From: Protula sp. h YS-2021
Lineage: Eukaryota; Annelida; Polychaeta; Sabellida; Serpulidae
NCBI GenBank assembly: GCA_949752745.1
Contig: OX457025.1
Span: forward strand, 102,906,558-102,970,557
DNA length: 64,000 nt
Direction of reading: 5' to 3'
Numbering within the stretch: position 1 is the first letter of the stretch; each line of letters starts with the position of its first letter. The position numbers were made by a program, and so were the translations under genes. Below are positions 45,772 through 55,394 of this stretch, one piece after another. Below the pieces are notes generated by a model. That model was not told the origin of the DNA. It ran no database searches and worked only from the letters and a program-made list of their open reading frames with translations.

Positions 45772-48026
45772 TCGTGGCGAGCCTGCCCGGATGGGCAAAA
45801 TTTAAGCCGTAGTCTGGAAATATAGTGATAATTTACTTTCGGTACGGGCAGTAGTAGTATTTTGGCATATATTTTGAGATATATCTGTGATATCTCGTAT
45901 ATTGTGAGATATATCTGGGATATCTGTTAGGGAAAGCGATTTAATTTAGTGGCTCTTTGTCACCCCCTCCTTTTCCCCTTTTTTCCTCTCCTCTTTCCCA
46001 TCTACCTTCCCCCCCTTTCGAAACACGAAAAACAGTTGAGTGTCACATAGTGGTTTTTTGCTGCTGTGTATGTGCAGCGTTTAAAGGCTGGCAGTGGCCT
46101 ATTTAGCAGCATGTAAACAAAGCTCTACGCTGAGAATCGATCAATGTGCTTGAAGCAAGGCATTGCAGAGTGAAGGCCTGTTGTTTTAAGTAAACGGTAT
46201 TTTAGGAGCTGCGCCTCCTTGCAGTCAGTGCCTTTACTTTGCGGCCACAGCAAATGTTTTTTTGGGTTGAAAGAAGCTGTGTATCCGTTCAGCGTAAGTC
46301 GCCATGTTTATGATAAAATGACGGTACTTTTGGTGTGTTAGTCGTGGGTGAAAAGGGGTTCGATCAATTTACTATTGCAATAAACTAGAAAGGCGGACAG
46401 CCTTGTCCCCTTCTAAAAAAAAATAAAAAGTTACTGCCTTTTGATCAAATTTAACTAAATGTTGACTTGAGCGTCAGTATAACCCCCCTCCCCCGCCCTT
46501 GCTATTGTATTTTTTAATGTAAGGTAGAGTTACTTCAGTTATTTAAATTAATTGTGTGAGGGAATGTGCCGATACACAAGAGTTGTCGCAAAGCAAAATG
46601 GATTCGAGGAACCTGTGGTTTTAAGTGACTGCTATTGTGATCTGCGTTTTCCGTCAGTCAGTGGTTAAGGGACAATCAATAGCGGACGGTTTTTTTGGTT
46701 GAGAGAAATGTGTATCTCTTTAGCGTTAGGTTGATGGTTAAACGAAGGTTCTAAAAAACTGGTTTCCTCTCTTCTGATTTAAAAAAACAAGACAGTTGCT
46801 TCGGTGGAAATAGAAAGTATTGCATAAAGAGAATTCTACTAACCTTAAGAGGTTCTTTTCAAAAAAAGAGTGACCGTATCCCCCTTCTAAAAAACATTCA
46901 GAAGATTCTGCCTGTTGATCAACTTTAATCAAATGTTGACCTGAAAATCAGTCTTAACCCCTACCCCGGTTCCCACCCTTTTTATTGTTATATTGACGGC
47001 GTAAGCGTGTGATTTTGGCGCACAGTTAGTGGAATATACGCTGGAGTACGGCGTTATTTTTTTTTTTGGAGTTTGGTTTCTGTGAGGTGTGGTTGTGGAA
47101 GTGAAGCGGAATCGGGCTGTGTCACGATAAAATGTATATGAAAGGGTTGCGTCATGGTCAGAATGATCTGTATTTTCAAAGGTTTGACGTGTGCCTTGAG
47201 GAAGGAGTGAAACAGTGGCAGGTTATATCACGGTAAAGTGTACGCGTGCGGATAGTTTCACGATAACCGTGCCACAGACATAAAGTGGATGCCTTTAAAG
47301 TGATTTAAACGTGAAGTCGATACAAGTATTATTCCGTTAATAACCAGGTGCATTGAAAAGGTTTTGAGTAGAGGAACATACGTGCTCCGCATTTCTGTGA
47401 CGGCCAGGTACTGATATCTTGTGTATATATATGGCGGCGGATGTTATGTTCAACCATTGATGTGCGCGATTATATAAAAAAAATATTGGTGCAGTGCATA
47501 TCGTTGACTAAATGTGTGTGGATTATAGTTTAATCCTGTTTTGTGCGCTATCGGGAGACTACCTTGGTTTATACATGCAAGTGTGGCATGTGAAGTGTAT
47601 ATGTGTGCTAGCCGGTGAATTGCATATTGCACCTCGTGATTTAGGGTATTATCAGACTATTTTTTTCTAGTTTAGGAGCTTGTCTGTGACTTTCTCTAAA
47701 ACATTGGTTAGTCCGATGACCTGTTGGCATAGGGCTTAGTTGTGACATGTATGGTTGTATTGACGTGTCTGGTACTTTGCTATTGTCAACTGGTGATTAG
47801 TCTGGCAGATGTCTTGATTGGTTTAGCTAGTCGGGTGCATGATTTTGCCTGGTTTGGCCAGGTGGGCTTCTGTTAGTCTATGACTCAGGTTAGTCTGGGG
47901 ACTGCAGTGGTTATTGATTAGTCTATTAGTAAGCGTAGGCTAATTGTTGCCCTAAGTTCTTTTAGCTAGTGATAGTGTGCTGTTGCTTAAGCGTGTGCGA
48001 AGCTTAAGTGGTATGAAACATTAGGT

Positions 48027-48788
48027 ATGGCAACGCCAAAGGATGATGCCGAGGGCTTCGGTCAGAAGGCAGTTGAGTTGAGGATGACCTTAGATCAAAT
48101 TATGGAACTAGGTAGGCAGGTTAATCTGGATGGCGAGTTTTGTAAAGGATCAACAAGCTGTTGAAAGAGAAGATAGGGCAAGTCGTTGTGCGATGGAAAA
48201 AGAGTTTGAAGCTTTGGCTTTAGAGAGAGAAAAACCGAACATGACAAAGCCATGCTAAACATGCAACTGAGAGACTCTGAATTGCAATTAAAATTAGTCA
48301 GGGCTACTCACGTTGATGGTACAATGCAGCAATTCAGTTCAAATGGAGTTTTACCAAAACTTCCAAAATTAAATTGTGATAAGGATGACATGGACTCTTA
48401 TATTCTTAGGTTTGAACGTTATGCTACAGCTCGGCGTTGGTCTCGTGATAGGTGGTGTGTCTCTTTAGGTGCGTTACTTGGAGGGAAGGCTCTAGAAGTT
48501 TATGCTAGACTGCCTGATGAGCATGTAAACAACTATGCAAAGTTGAAAGGGGCATTGCTTCAAAGATTCCAACTAGATGAAGAAGGGTTCAAAACCAAAT
48601 TTAACAGTGTCAGGCAAAGGAAAGAGGAGAGTTTTTCTCAGTTCTTTTCAAACAAAAGGTGTTTTGGCTGTGGTCAATCAGGACACATCAAATACAGATG
48701 TCCAAATAAGAAACAAGGTTTGGGCAACATAGCTGTTTCTGAGAATGGTGGTAGATCTGGTGATAGAAATTTTGCGTGTGTTGAATGA
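48027..48788 (+). pseudogene. gag of gypsy 2 (frameshifted, internal deletion)
   Basis: The ATG at 48,027 begins MATPKDDAEGF. A frameshift lies before the long ORF at 48,252-48,788. That ORF carries a capsid-like segment (DMDSYILRFERYATARRWS, ALEVYARLPDEHVNNYAKLK) and a complete CCHC knuckle CFGCGQSGHIKYRCPNK (C-x2-C-x4-H-x4-C). Compared with gypsy 1, the region between the capsid and the knuckle is deleted in frame (after SQFFSNK). The role was genome packaging. Confidence 0.8.
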
Positions 48789-48812
48789 CTAGGGTCTCTA
48801 GCATGTCATGAC

Positions 48813-49110
48813 ATGGATCCAAAGTTGATGCAAAGGTTAGATATTCAACCAGGAAAACTTAACTCTATCCCAGTACAAGTTATGAGGGATACAGGTTGTA
48901 CAACAGTGTTTGTTCATTCTCGATTGGTGACAGACAATCAGTGAACAGGTGAAAGAAGAAAGTACTTCATGGTAAATGCTTCATCCGATTACGCAAGGGT
49001 AGCTAAGGTACAGTTGGAATGTCCATGGTTTGTTGGTGAGATAGAAGCTTTATGGTTAGATACGTTAGTATGTGATGTGGTGATGGGAGGTCTCCAACAA
49101 AGTGAATGAT
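48813..49110 (+). pseudogene. Aspartic protease of gypsy 2
   Basis: Has the same VQVMRDTGCTTVFVHSRLV active-site segment as copy 1, followed by an in-frame stop at about 48,942 and then VKASSDYARVAKVQLECPW-like sequence with FVGEIEALWLDTLVCDVVMGG. One premature stop is the main defect. Confidence 0.7.
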
Positions 49111-50280
49111 CAGACAATATCAATGGTCAAAGATTCATTTAAGCCGGTCAAATCTTTGAAAGTACTTGAAAGTAGTTTAAATCTTAGTATTAAACCAGAA
49201 GAGTTTAAAGCAGAACAGCTTAGCGACAAGTCGTTGGACAAAGCATGGAAAAATAGTGAATCAAACAAGCAAAGAAAATTAGGCAATACTGAGACATGGT
49301 TTGAAATACGCAATGGTTACTTGTACAGATGTTTCACCTCAGCGAAAGTAGATCCCGACAAGGTGTTCGTTCAGCTTTTGGTACCCAGTAAGTTCAGAAA
49401 AGGTGTTTTAGAATTGGCTCATAATTCTGTTTTGGCAGGACATTTAGGTGCAGAGAAAACTTACAACAAGGTAGCTGAAAACTTATTTTGGCCAGGCCTT
49501 AGAGCAGACGTAGTTCGCTATTGTAGCTCGTGTGAAGTTTATAAGAAAACTGTCTCGAAAGGGTTGGTTAGGAGTGTTCCATTGGAAAACCTGGGTTTAT
49601 AGCTGTTCCGTTTCAAAGGATTGCAATAGACATAATAGGACCGGTTAGTGAAAGAGGCAATAGATATATCCTCACTTGTGTAGATTATGCAACGAGATAT
49701 TCAGAAGCAGTAGCTTTACCAAGCATTGAGACAATTTGCGTAGCAGAAGCTTTAGTAGGAATTTTCTCTAGGGTAGTTGTACCAAAGCAAATAGTTTCAG
49801 ACAATGGTTCGTCGTTCTCATCTGAAATGATCTTAGGAATCGATTGGAGGAAACATGCAAATTAGCTCAAAAGGAGTTAGAATGTGCACAAGAAACATAC
49901 AAGAAACATTTTGACAAATCAACTAGACCTCGGAAGTTAGAAACAGAAGACCAAGTTTTGTTACTTTTAACGACTGATCACTGATACTGCAATGGAAAGG
50001 CCCATATCTAGTGAAAGGAAAGGTAGGATTAAATGACTATCTAATCGAAATTAATGGCAAAGACAAACTGTACCACATCAACATTTTGAAGAAATTCTAC
50101 ACGGTAGAAGATGACGGTCAGAAATCAAGTTTAGGTTGTGCCGTGGGTACAATATTAGAAGATGAAACCGAAGCAACACTTGGTGACAATCAAATGTGGA
50201 CAACACGACAAAAGACCAAGAAACCTATCGTAAATATTAATCCAGACTTAGATCCAAAACAAAAAGAAGAGCGAAAATAA
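49111..50280 (+). pseudogene. Integrase of gypsy 2, upstream of RT, with core deletion
   Basis: HHCC domain at 49,430-49,560 (LAGHLGAEKTYNKVAENLFWP, CSSCEVYKK, where the last Cys is replaced by Tyr). The core YILTCVDYATRYSEAVALPS and IVSDNGSSFSSE follow at 49,665-49,830. The sequence then jumps directly to LRNRLEETCKLAQKE, so the part with the catalytic Glu is deleted (about 0.5 kb compared with copy 1). The C-terminal part is intact at 50,011-50,280 (GLNDYLIEINGKDKLYHINI). Confidence 0.8.
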
Positions 50281-50282
50281 CT

Positions 50283-51125
50283 AATTAAGAATATGAAGTG
50301 ATCTTTCCATCAAAACCAGGGAAATGCAATATGTGGACTTGTGACATAACTTTGGCAACAGACAAACCAATCAGGACTAAGCAATACCCAATACATTTTG
50401 CAGTGATTGGCGAGTGTAAATCGGAAATAGAAGAGATGATATAATCAGCCATTATAGAACCATCCAATTCTCCTTATCGTGCATCAATAGTTGTTGTTAG
50501 GAAAAAGGACAATAGTTTGCGAATCTGCACAGACCTTAGAGCATTAAATCGAGTTACGAAATTCAATGCAGAACCAATGCCAAACTCAAATGAAATATTT
50601 GCGAAATTACATGGGTGCAATTATCTTTCGAAAATGGATTTTTCCAAAGGCTATTACCAAATCCCTCTCACCCAAGCTGCAAAAGGAAAGACTGCTTTTT
50701 GCACTCCGTTTGGCTTATATCAATACAGATTCATGCCTTTTGGCTATGCTAACGCGGTTAGTGAATTCAAACAAATGATGAGAACGCTTCCCTATGGGTT
50801 GGAACAGGTTGATAGCTTTGTGGATGATGTTCTGACTTGCACAGTTTTGTGGAAAGAGCAGTTGCGGGTTCTCAAAAGTGTCTTCGAAAGAGTCTTGAAG
50901 GCTGGTTTGATAGTGAAACCATCCAAGTGTTTCTTCGGTTATCAGAAATTGGACTTTGTTGGTCACAAGGTAGGACAAGTCGAACTCAGTACTTTAGAGG
51001 ACAAGGTTGAAAAGGTTAAAAATGCTCCGTTGCCGGAACATAAAACTCAGCTTCGTTCGTTCTTAGGTTTGGCTAACTACTATAGGCAAGTTTGCCCGAA
51101 CTTTGCCAGCATTGCGGCACAGGCC
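50283..51125 (+). pseudogene. Reverse transcriptase of gypsy 2, truncated
   Basis: The long ORF 50,517-51,143 contains LRICTDLRALNRVTKFN, LSKMDFSKGYYQIPL, YRFMPFGYANAVSEFKQMM and the active-site block SFVDDVLTCT (V-D-D, the usual gypsy Y/F-V/I-D-D), then KPSKCFFGYQKLDFVGHKVG and LRSFLGLANYYRQVCPNF. Upstream, a stop at about 50,443 breaks it. Similarity ends near 51,125 and no RNase H follows. Confidence 0.85.
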
Positions 51126-51725
51126 AAATTCACGACACCCTAAGCATGCCTCAGGCCAAAAATAAATGATGTTTGATCAAAACTGCAGGAGAAAATGCAT
51201 TCTGAGGTATTTGCATCAAAAATTCCTCCGTAATAAAAAATTCCCAAGTCGAGTCAAATAGCACAAGCCGTATGCGTATCAAATGTTACAAGCAAACCTC
51301 GTTGTTATTTATTTATTAATTTAAAGCCAAAGACAAAAGATAAGTTACGTATTCGCACAGAAAGCTTACCAAGTGATACATATTACGTTTATGTGAAATA
51401 ACAGTGTATGAAAAAAATTTGTTTGGTATTGAAAGTGAAGATGTCTAGAGGAATCAACTATTTATTCATTTAACAGCCGTAAATTCTTATTGAAGCAAGC
51501 CACAAAAGATGAATTAGTTAGTTTTATTTGAAATACGTTCGAACACATTGCATGGACATTTATCATTGAAGTCACATATGTATAAAAAATAAAGCATGAA
51601 CAACAAACTATTCGACTATTGGGGGATAGAAAAACTTCCTTTGAAAGTAAAAAGAAATAGATTAATGAGAATAGATTTATTTGCAAGATATAATTGCAAG
51701 AATTAAGCTTCCATTATTAGCTCAG
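51126..51725. other. Unique AT-rich sequence between gypsy 2 and the long-armed element
   Basis: No gene or repeat recognised. Homology to the gypsy element ends at about 51,125 and the inverted arm starts at 51,726. Confidence 0.5.
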
Positions 51726-51768
51726 TAGTAGTTGAAAAACGAGAGTTCTGGCCCAAAAATTGGCGCCA

Positions 51769-52165
51769 AAATGACGTCACAGGGTGGGCCAGAACTCTCA
51801 TGAGAGTTCTCGCCCAGATGGTAATTGAAAGAGCGCGCGCCTGTATGAATGACGTCATAATGAGGTCATCATGACATCATTAGTCACGTGACATGTCAAT
51901 CATGTGTCACGTGTCATGTGTCACGTGTCATGTGTCAATCATGTTATGTAGCTCCCACCGTATATGAGGACTATTTTCCCGATCAATAACCTTCTGGCCG
52001 GAATGGCTCAGTCGGTAGAGCATAGGACTCGTAAGCGGAAGCATGATCTGAAGGTCGGTGGTTCGAGCCCGCCCTCCGGCACTACTTTCACTTTCTGTCA
52101 ATCATATCATTTAGGTTGTCAAAGTGAGTCTTTAGTCACGTGACCTGTCAATCATATGTCACGTG
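51769..52165 (+). promoter_or_regulatory. CRE and E-box cluster in left arm
   Basis: Perfect CRE palindromes TGACGTCA occur at 51,772 and 51,850. CACGTG E-boxes occur at 51,885, 51,908, 51,922, 52,137 and 52,160, several as GTCACGTGAC. All are copied in the right arm (60,004-60,430). Seven 6-8-bp palindromic transcription-factor motifs in 400 bp surround the tRNA-like genes. Enhancer activity is inferred from motif density. Confidence 0.5.
51997..52081 (+). tRNA. tRNA-Thr(CGU)-like gene 1, left arm, with 12-nt insert
   Basis: 85 nt. Acceptor GCCGGAA pairs with CTCCGGC except for one A-C, D arm GCTC/GAGC, T arm GGTGG TTCGAGC CCGCC, discriminator A. The anticodon loop is CTCGTAA with CGT at 52,030-52,032. 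Removing 12 nt (AGCGGAAGCATG), which begins one base 3' of the anticodon, restores a standard 5-nt variable loop and a mostly paired anticodon stem (TAGGA with TCTGA). That is the canonical tRNA intron position. No encoded CCA. It may be an intron-containing tRNA or a decaying tRNA-derived sequence. Confidence 0.55.
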
Positions 52166-52234
52166 ACCTATAAATCATGTTTCATGTGGCTCTAATTGTA
52201 TATGAGGACTATTTTCCCAATCATTAACCTTCTG

Positions 52235-52313
52235 GCCGGAATGGCTCAGTGGGTAGAGCATAGGACTCGTAATGCTGATCTGAAGGTCGGTGGTTCAAAC
52301 CCGCCCTCCGGCA
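52235..52313 (+). tRNA. tRNA-Thr(CGU)-like gene 2, left arm, with 6-nt insert
   Basis: 79 nt, the same gene as the one 238 bp upstream, including the preceding TATGAGGACTATTTTCCC flank, so the pair arose by tandem duplication of gene plus flank. The insert after position 37 is 6 nt (ATGCTG), not 12. The T loop is TTCAAAC. Anticodon CGT at 52,268-52,270. Confidence 0.55.
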
Positions 52314-52339
52314 CTACTTTCGATCATATTACTACTCCT

Positions 52340-52455
52340 CAATATTCAGACCCCCCCCGGGTCCTCAATCTTCAGAGACCCCCCCCCCGTCCTCAATATT
52401 CGGAGACCCCCCCTCCCCGTCCTCAATATTCGGAGACCCCCCTCCCCCCCCCCAG
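52340..52455 (+). repeat. C-rich tandem (CCTCAATATTCGGAGACCC type)
   Basis: Four copies of a ~33-bp unit with CCCCCCC tracts of different length; the inverted counterpart is at about 59,750-59,860. Overlapping ORFs in all frames are artefacts of this repeat. Confidence 0.85.
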
Positions 52456-52735
52456 GATGTGATTCCACACTCCTATAAGAGCACATTGTATGTGCACATA
52501 TGCATCATTCAAGCTCTGGCTGCCGTTGGATACACATGGGAAAACAGTTGAAGCAGTTGAAGAACAAGTGAAGGATTGACTTAGGAGACGAAGTGAAACA
52601 TTGACTATTCTTTGGAAAAAGGAAGTGAAACATTAGCTATTCATTGGAAAAGAGAAGTGAAAGATTTGGTTATTCTTTGGAAAAGGGAAGTGAAAGATTG
52701 GAAGACAAATTAACCAATGACTTGTGGTAAGTCAT

Positions 52736-52773
<38 letters not shown>

Positions 52774-52900
52774 TTGAGTTGAAGTGAATTCAAAACTTTG
52801 TAAAATGTTTTTTTGTTTTTTTGTTTTTTTGTTTTTTTTTGAGTTGAAGTGAATTCAAAACTTTGTAAAATGTTTTTTTTTTTTTTTGTAACAATATGTA
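52736..52900 (+). repeat. Poly-T tracts with TTGAGTTGAAGTGAATTC unit
   Basis: T-runs up to about 32 bp alternate with a 38-bp unit containing GAGTTGAAGTGAATTCAAAA. The right arm has three longer A-runs with the same unit (59,263-59,470). Confidence 0.9.
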
Positions 52901-53067
52901 ACATTTTGTAACACAATGTGACACAATGTTACACTATGTTACATCATGTGACACTTTGTTACATCGCGTGACTATGCAACATCATATAGCTATATGACTA
53001 TTGAATTGCTATATGAACATAATTAGTGAAACGTATGTATGTCATTATCAGATCGTTCATCGGGGAA

Positions 53068-53140
53068 GTCGTAATGGCTCACTGGTTAGAGCGAACGACT
53101 AGCAACGTAAGAGCCCCGGGTTCGGTTCCCGGCTGGGACA
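53068..53140 (+). tRNA. tRNA-like sequence, possible Ala(AGC), left arm
   Basis: The T arm is perfect (CCGGG TTCGGTT CCCGG), the D arm is GCTC/GAGC, and the anticodon loop CTAGCAA has AGC at 53,101-53,103. The acceptor (GTCGTAA against CTGGGAC) and the anticodon stem pair poorly, so function is doubtful. It is conserved as an exact counterpart in the right arm (59,011-59,083). Confidence 0.35.
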
Positions 53141-53339
53141 AAAAATTTTTTTTTGGTTATTTTTAGTTTTTGCTCATTTTTATGACTCTGTGACATTATG
53201 TGACAACATGTGACTGTGACATCATGTGACATTATGTGACTCTGTGACTTTTAAAAATTTTTTTTTTATTATTATTATTATTATGATAATATTTAATTAG
53301 TCATATTTCAATGGTTTCCCCATTGCAATAACCACACAT

Positions 53340-53570
53340 AGCATAAGTAAATGTGTACAGAGAGTGGGGGAAAACCGATCGATAAATTCAGAGTGCACTC
53401 GTACAGAGTGTGGGAGAAAAAACCGATCGATAAAATTTCAGAGTGCACTCGTACAGAGTGTGGGGAGGAAAACCGATCGATAAATTCAGAGTGCACTCAT
53501 ACAGAGTGTGGGGGGAAAACCGATCGATAAAATTTCAGAGTGCACTCGTTCAGAGTGTGGGAACGATCAA
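53340..53570 (+). repeat. ~60-bp minisatellite (GTACAGAGTGTGGG..CCGATCGATAAA)
   Basis: Four to five copies contain GAGTGCACTCGTACAGAGTGTGGG and ACCGATCGATAAA. The GAGTGCACTC piece is itself a 10-bp palindrome. Counterpart at 58,595-58,810. Confidence 0.85.
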
Positions 53571-53599
53571 TAAATTGGATGGGATTTTCCTTACGTTAT

Positions 53600-54330
53600 G
53601 TTTTATGTTATAGTAGTTGGATAATGACACTTCTAAAGCACATTTAACAAATATAGTTTTTTAATAATATATAATGTATAAAATAAGTTTTAGTATTTTA
53701 CCATGCTACTTATTCAAATGTTTTAAAGTTATAATAGTGTAAAAATGGTGGTTCTAGATCAACTTTAACAATTTTAGGTTTTGATAACATATGATGTTTA
53801 AAATAGGCTTTAGCATTTTACCAAGCCACTTATTCAAAAGTTCTAAAGTTATAGTAGTGGAAAAATGGTGGTTCTAGACCAAATTTAACAAATTTAGGTT
53901 TTGACAACATATGATATTTAAAATAAGTTTGAACATTTTTACCATGTTGTAGTAGTGAAAAAATGGTGGTTCTAGATCAACTTTAACAATTTTAGGTTTT
54001 GATAACATACGATGTTTAAAATAGGTTTTAGCATTTTACCAAGCCACTTATTCAAAAGTTCTAAAGTTATAGTAGTGGAAAAATGGTGTTTCTAGACCAA
54101 ATTTAACAAATTTAGTTTTTGACAACATATGATATTTAAAATAAGTTTGAACATTTTTACCATGTTGTTGTAGTAAAAAAATGGTGGTTCTAGATCAACT
54201 TTAACAAATGTAGTTTTTTTGGCAACATATGATGTATAAAATAAGTTTTAACATTTTACCATGTTGAAGTAGGGGAAAAATCAGGGGTCTAAACCAACTG
54301 TAACAAATTTTGTTTTTACACATTTCAGAC
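53600..54330 (+). repeat. ~120-bp degenerate tandem (TCTAGATCAACTTTAACA)
   Basis: About six diverged copies contain AAATGGTGGTTCTAGATCAA, ACATATGATGT and TAAAATAAGTTT. Counterpart at 57,840-58,560. Confidence 0.85.
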
Positions 54331-54418
54331 GATTCTACCACTTGGTTGGTTGATTGTTGGAAAATGGGAAGTGAAAATGTGGATAGTTATGTAGGAAAAC
54401 TGCGCCCATTCAAATGTG

Positions 54419-54510
54419 TTCGAATGGCAAGCCCATTTAAAAGACGTGTTCGAATGGCAAGCCCATTTAAAAGACGTGTTCGAATGGCAAGCCCATTTAA
54501 AAACACGTGT
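54419..54510 (+). repeat. 30-bp unit x3 (CGAATGGCAAGCCCATTTAAAA)
   Basis: Three head-to-tail copies, translating to a repeated FEWQAHLKDV in one frame. Counterpart at 57,655-57,745. Confidence 0.95.
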
Positions 54511-54545
54511 TAGAATAATTTTTGGAAGATATTACGTCGTGGTAT

Positions 54546-55200
54546 TGTTCAACAAATTGTTCAACATGTTCAACATGTTCAGCAAATTGTTCAACATGTT
54601 GTTGTTCAACATGTTCAACATGTTCAACAAGTTCAACATGTTCAACATGTTCAACAAATTGTTCAACATGTTCAACAAATTGTTCAACATGTTCAACATT
54701 TTCAACAAATTGTTCAACATGTTCAACATGTTCAACAAATTGTTCAACATGTTGTTGTTCAACATGTTCAACAAGTTCAACAAGTTCAACATGTTCAACA
54801 AGTTCAACATGTTCAACATGTTCAACATGCTCAACAAATTGTTCAACATGTTCAACATGATCAACAAATTGTTGAACATGTTTAACATGTTCAGCAAATT
54901 GTTCAACATGTTGTTGTTCAACATGTTCAACAAGTTCAACAAGTTCAACATGTTCAACAAGTTCAACATGTTCAACATGTTCAACATGCTCAACAAATTG
55001 TTCAACATGTTCAACATGTTCAACATGTTCAACAAGTTCAACAAATTGTTCAACATGTTCAACATGTTCAACAAGTTCAACATGTTCAACATGTTCAACA
55101 TGTTCAACAAGTTCAACATGTTCAACAAGTTCAACAAATTGTTCAACATGTTCAACATGTTCAACATGTTGTTGTTCAACATGTTGTTGTTCAACAAGTT
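54546..55200 (+). repeat. TTCAAC(ATG/AAG/AAATTG) array, 655 bp, left arm
   Basis: A mosaic of 9-bp TTCAACATG, TTCAACAAG and 12-bp TTCAACAAATTG words. Higher-order blocks of about 190 bp are duplicated (54,585-54,850 against 54,890-55,010). The right arm has only about 207 bp (57,411-57,617). Frames give FNMFNKF, LNMLNNL or STCSTN repeats, which are not proteins. Confidence 0.95.
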
Positions 55201-55201
55201 G

Positions 55202-55210
55202 TATATAAAG
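55202..55210 (+). promoter_or_regulatory. TATA box, left-arm copy of the zinc-finger promoter
   Basis: TATATAAAG, 62 bp before an ATG (55,264) that opens MYTCNICSKS and then meets a stop. It is the duplicate of the functional-looking promoter at 57,399-57,407. A GT immediately after the arm boundary (CTTG|GTAAAG, 55,295) resembles a splice donor. Confidence 0.5.
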
Positions 55211-55332
55211 CTATGTTTAAAGACTTTCTCATCATTTGAATAGTGTAGGTTGAACCGAAAGGATGTATACATGCAACATTTGTTCGAAATCTTGGTAAAG
55301 TTATTTCTAAACATATTAAGACAACTATAAAG

Positions 55333-55355
55333 TATAAAAGGCAGCCGCTCTCAGA
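55333..55355 (+). promoter_or_regulatory. Core promoter of the PC4-like gene
   Basis: TATAAAAG at 55,333-55,340 with a CTCAGAC initiator-like sequence about 15 bp downstream, 40-60 bp before the ATG at 55,395. It lies in the unique centre just inside the left arm. Confidence 0.6.
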
Positions 55356-55394
55356 CGTAACACACATTCTGTATCAAGATACTGAAGAGTGAAC

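Larger units (their letters stand above)
45268..51125 (+). mobile_element. Ty3/gypsy retrotransposon 2, truncated at both ends
   Basis: Same family as gypsy 1. It starts inside the LTR at TCAGTTGCATTGAAGCAG (the LTR's first ~370 bp are missing) and stops just after the RT, where homology breaks off near 51,125. LTR end at 45,771, primer-binding-like TGGCGAGCCTGCCCGG at 45,775, a long leader, gag, protease, integrase and RT follow in that order. Less decayed than copy 1. The absence of RNase H, 3' LTR and target duplication shows deletion at the 3' side. Confidence 0.85.
51726..55293 (+). repeat. Left inverted arm (3,568 bp)
   Basis: Order from the tip: palindrome, CRE and E-box motifs, two tRNA-Thr-like genes, C-rich patch, GGAAAAGGGAAGTGAAA-type repeats, poly-T tracts, ACACAATGTGAC-type short repeats, tRNA-Ala-like gene, 60-bp and ~120-bp minisatellites, 30-bp triplicate, TTCAAC array, TATA box and first codons of the zinc-finger gene. 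The arm is longer than the right one because of the TTCAAC array. Confidence 0.85.

Noticed and set aside
52196..52478. 88-residue ORF across the tRNA-like gene and C-rich patch, present in both arms
   Set aside because: It reads through a tRNA-like gene and then a proline-rich simple repeat, so its repeat in the other arm only reflects the inverted duplication.
54416..55314. Long ORFs of FNMFNKF, LNMLNNL and STCSTCSTN repeats on both strands
   Set aside because: All come from the TTCAAC-word array; three frames stay open at once because the 9-bp words lack stops. No non-repeat domain is attached, and the array length differs between arms.
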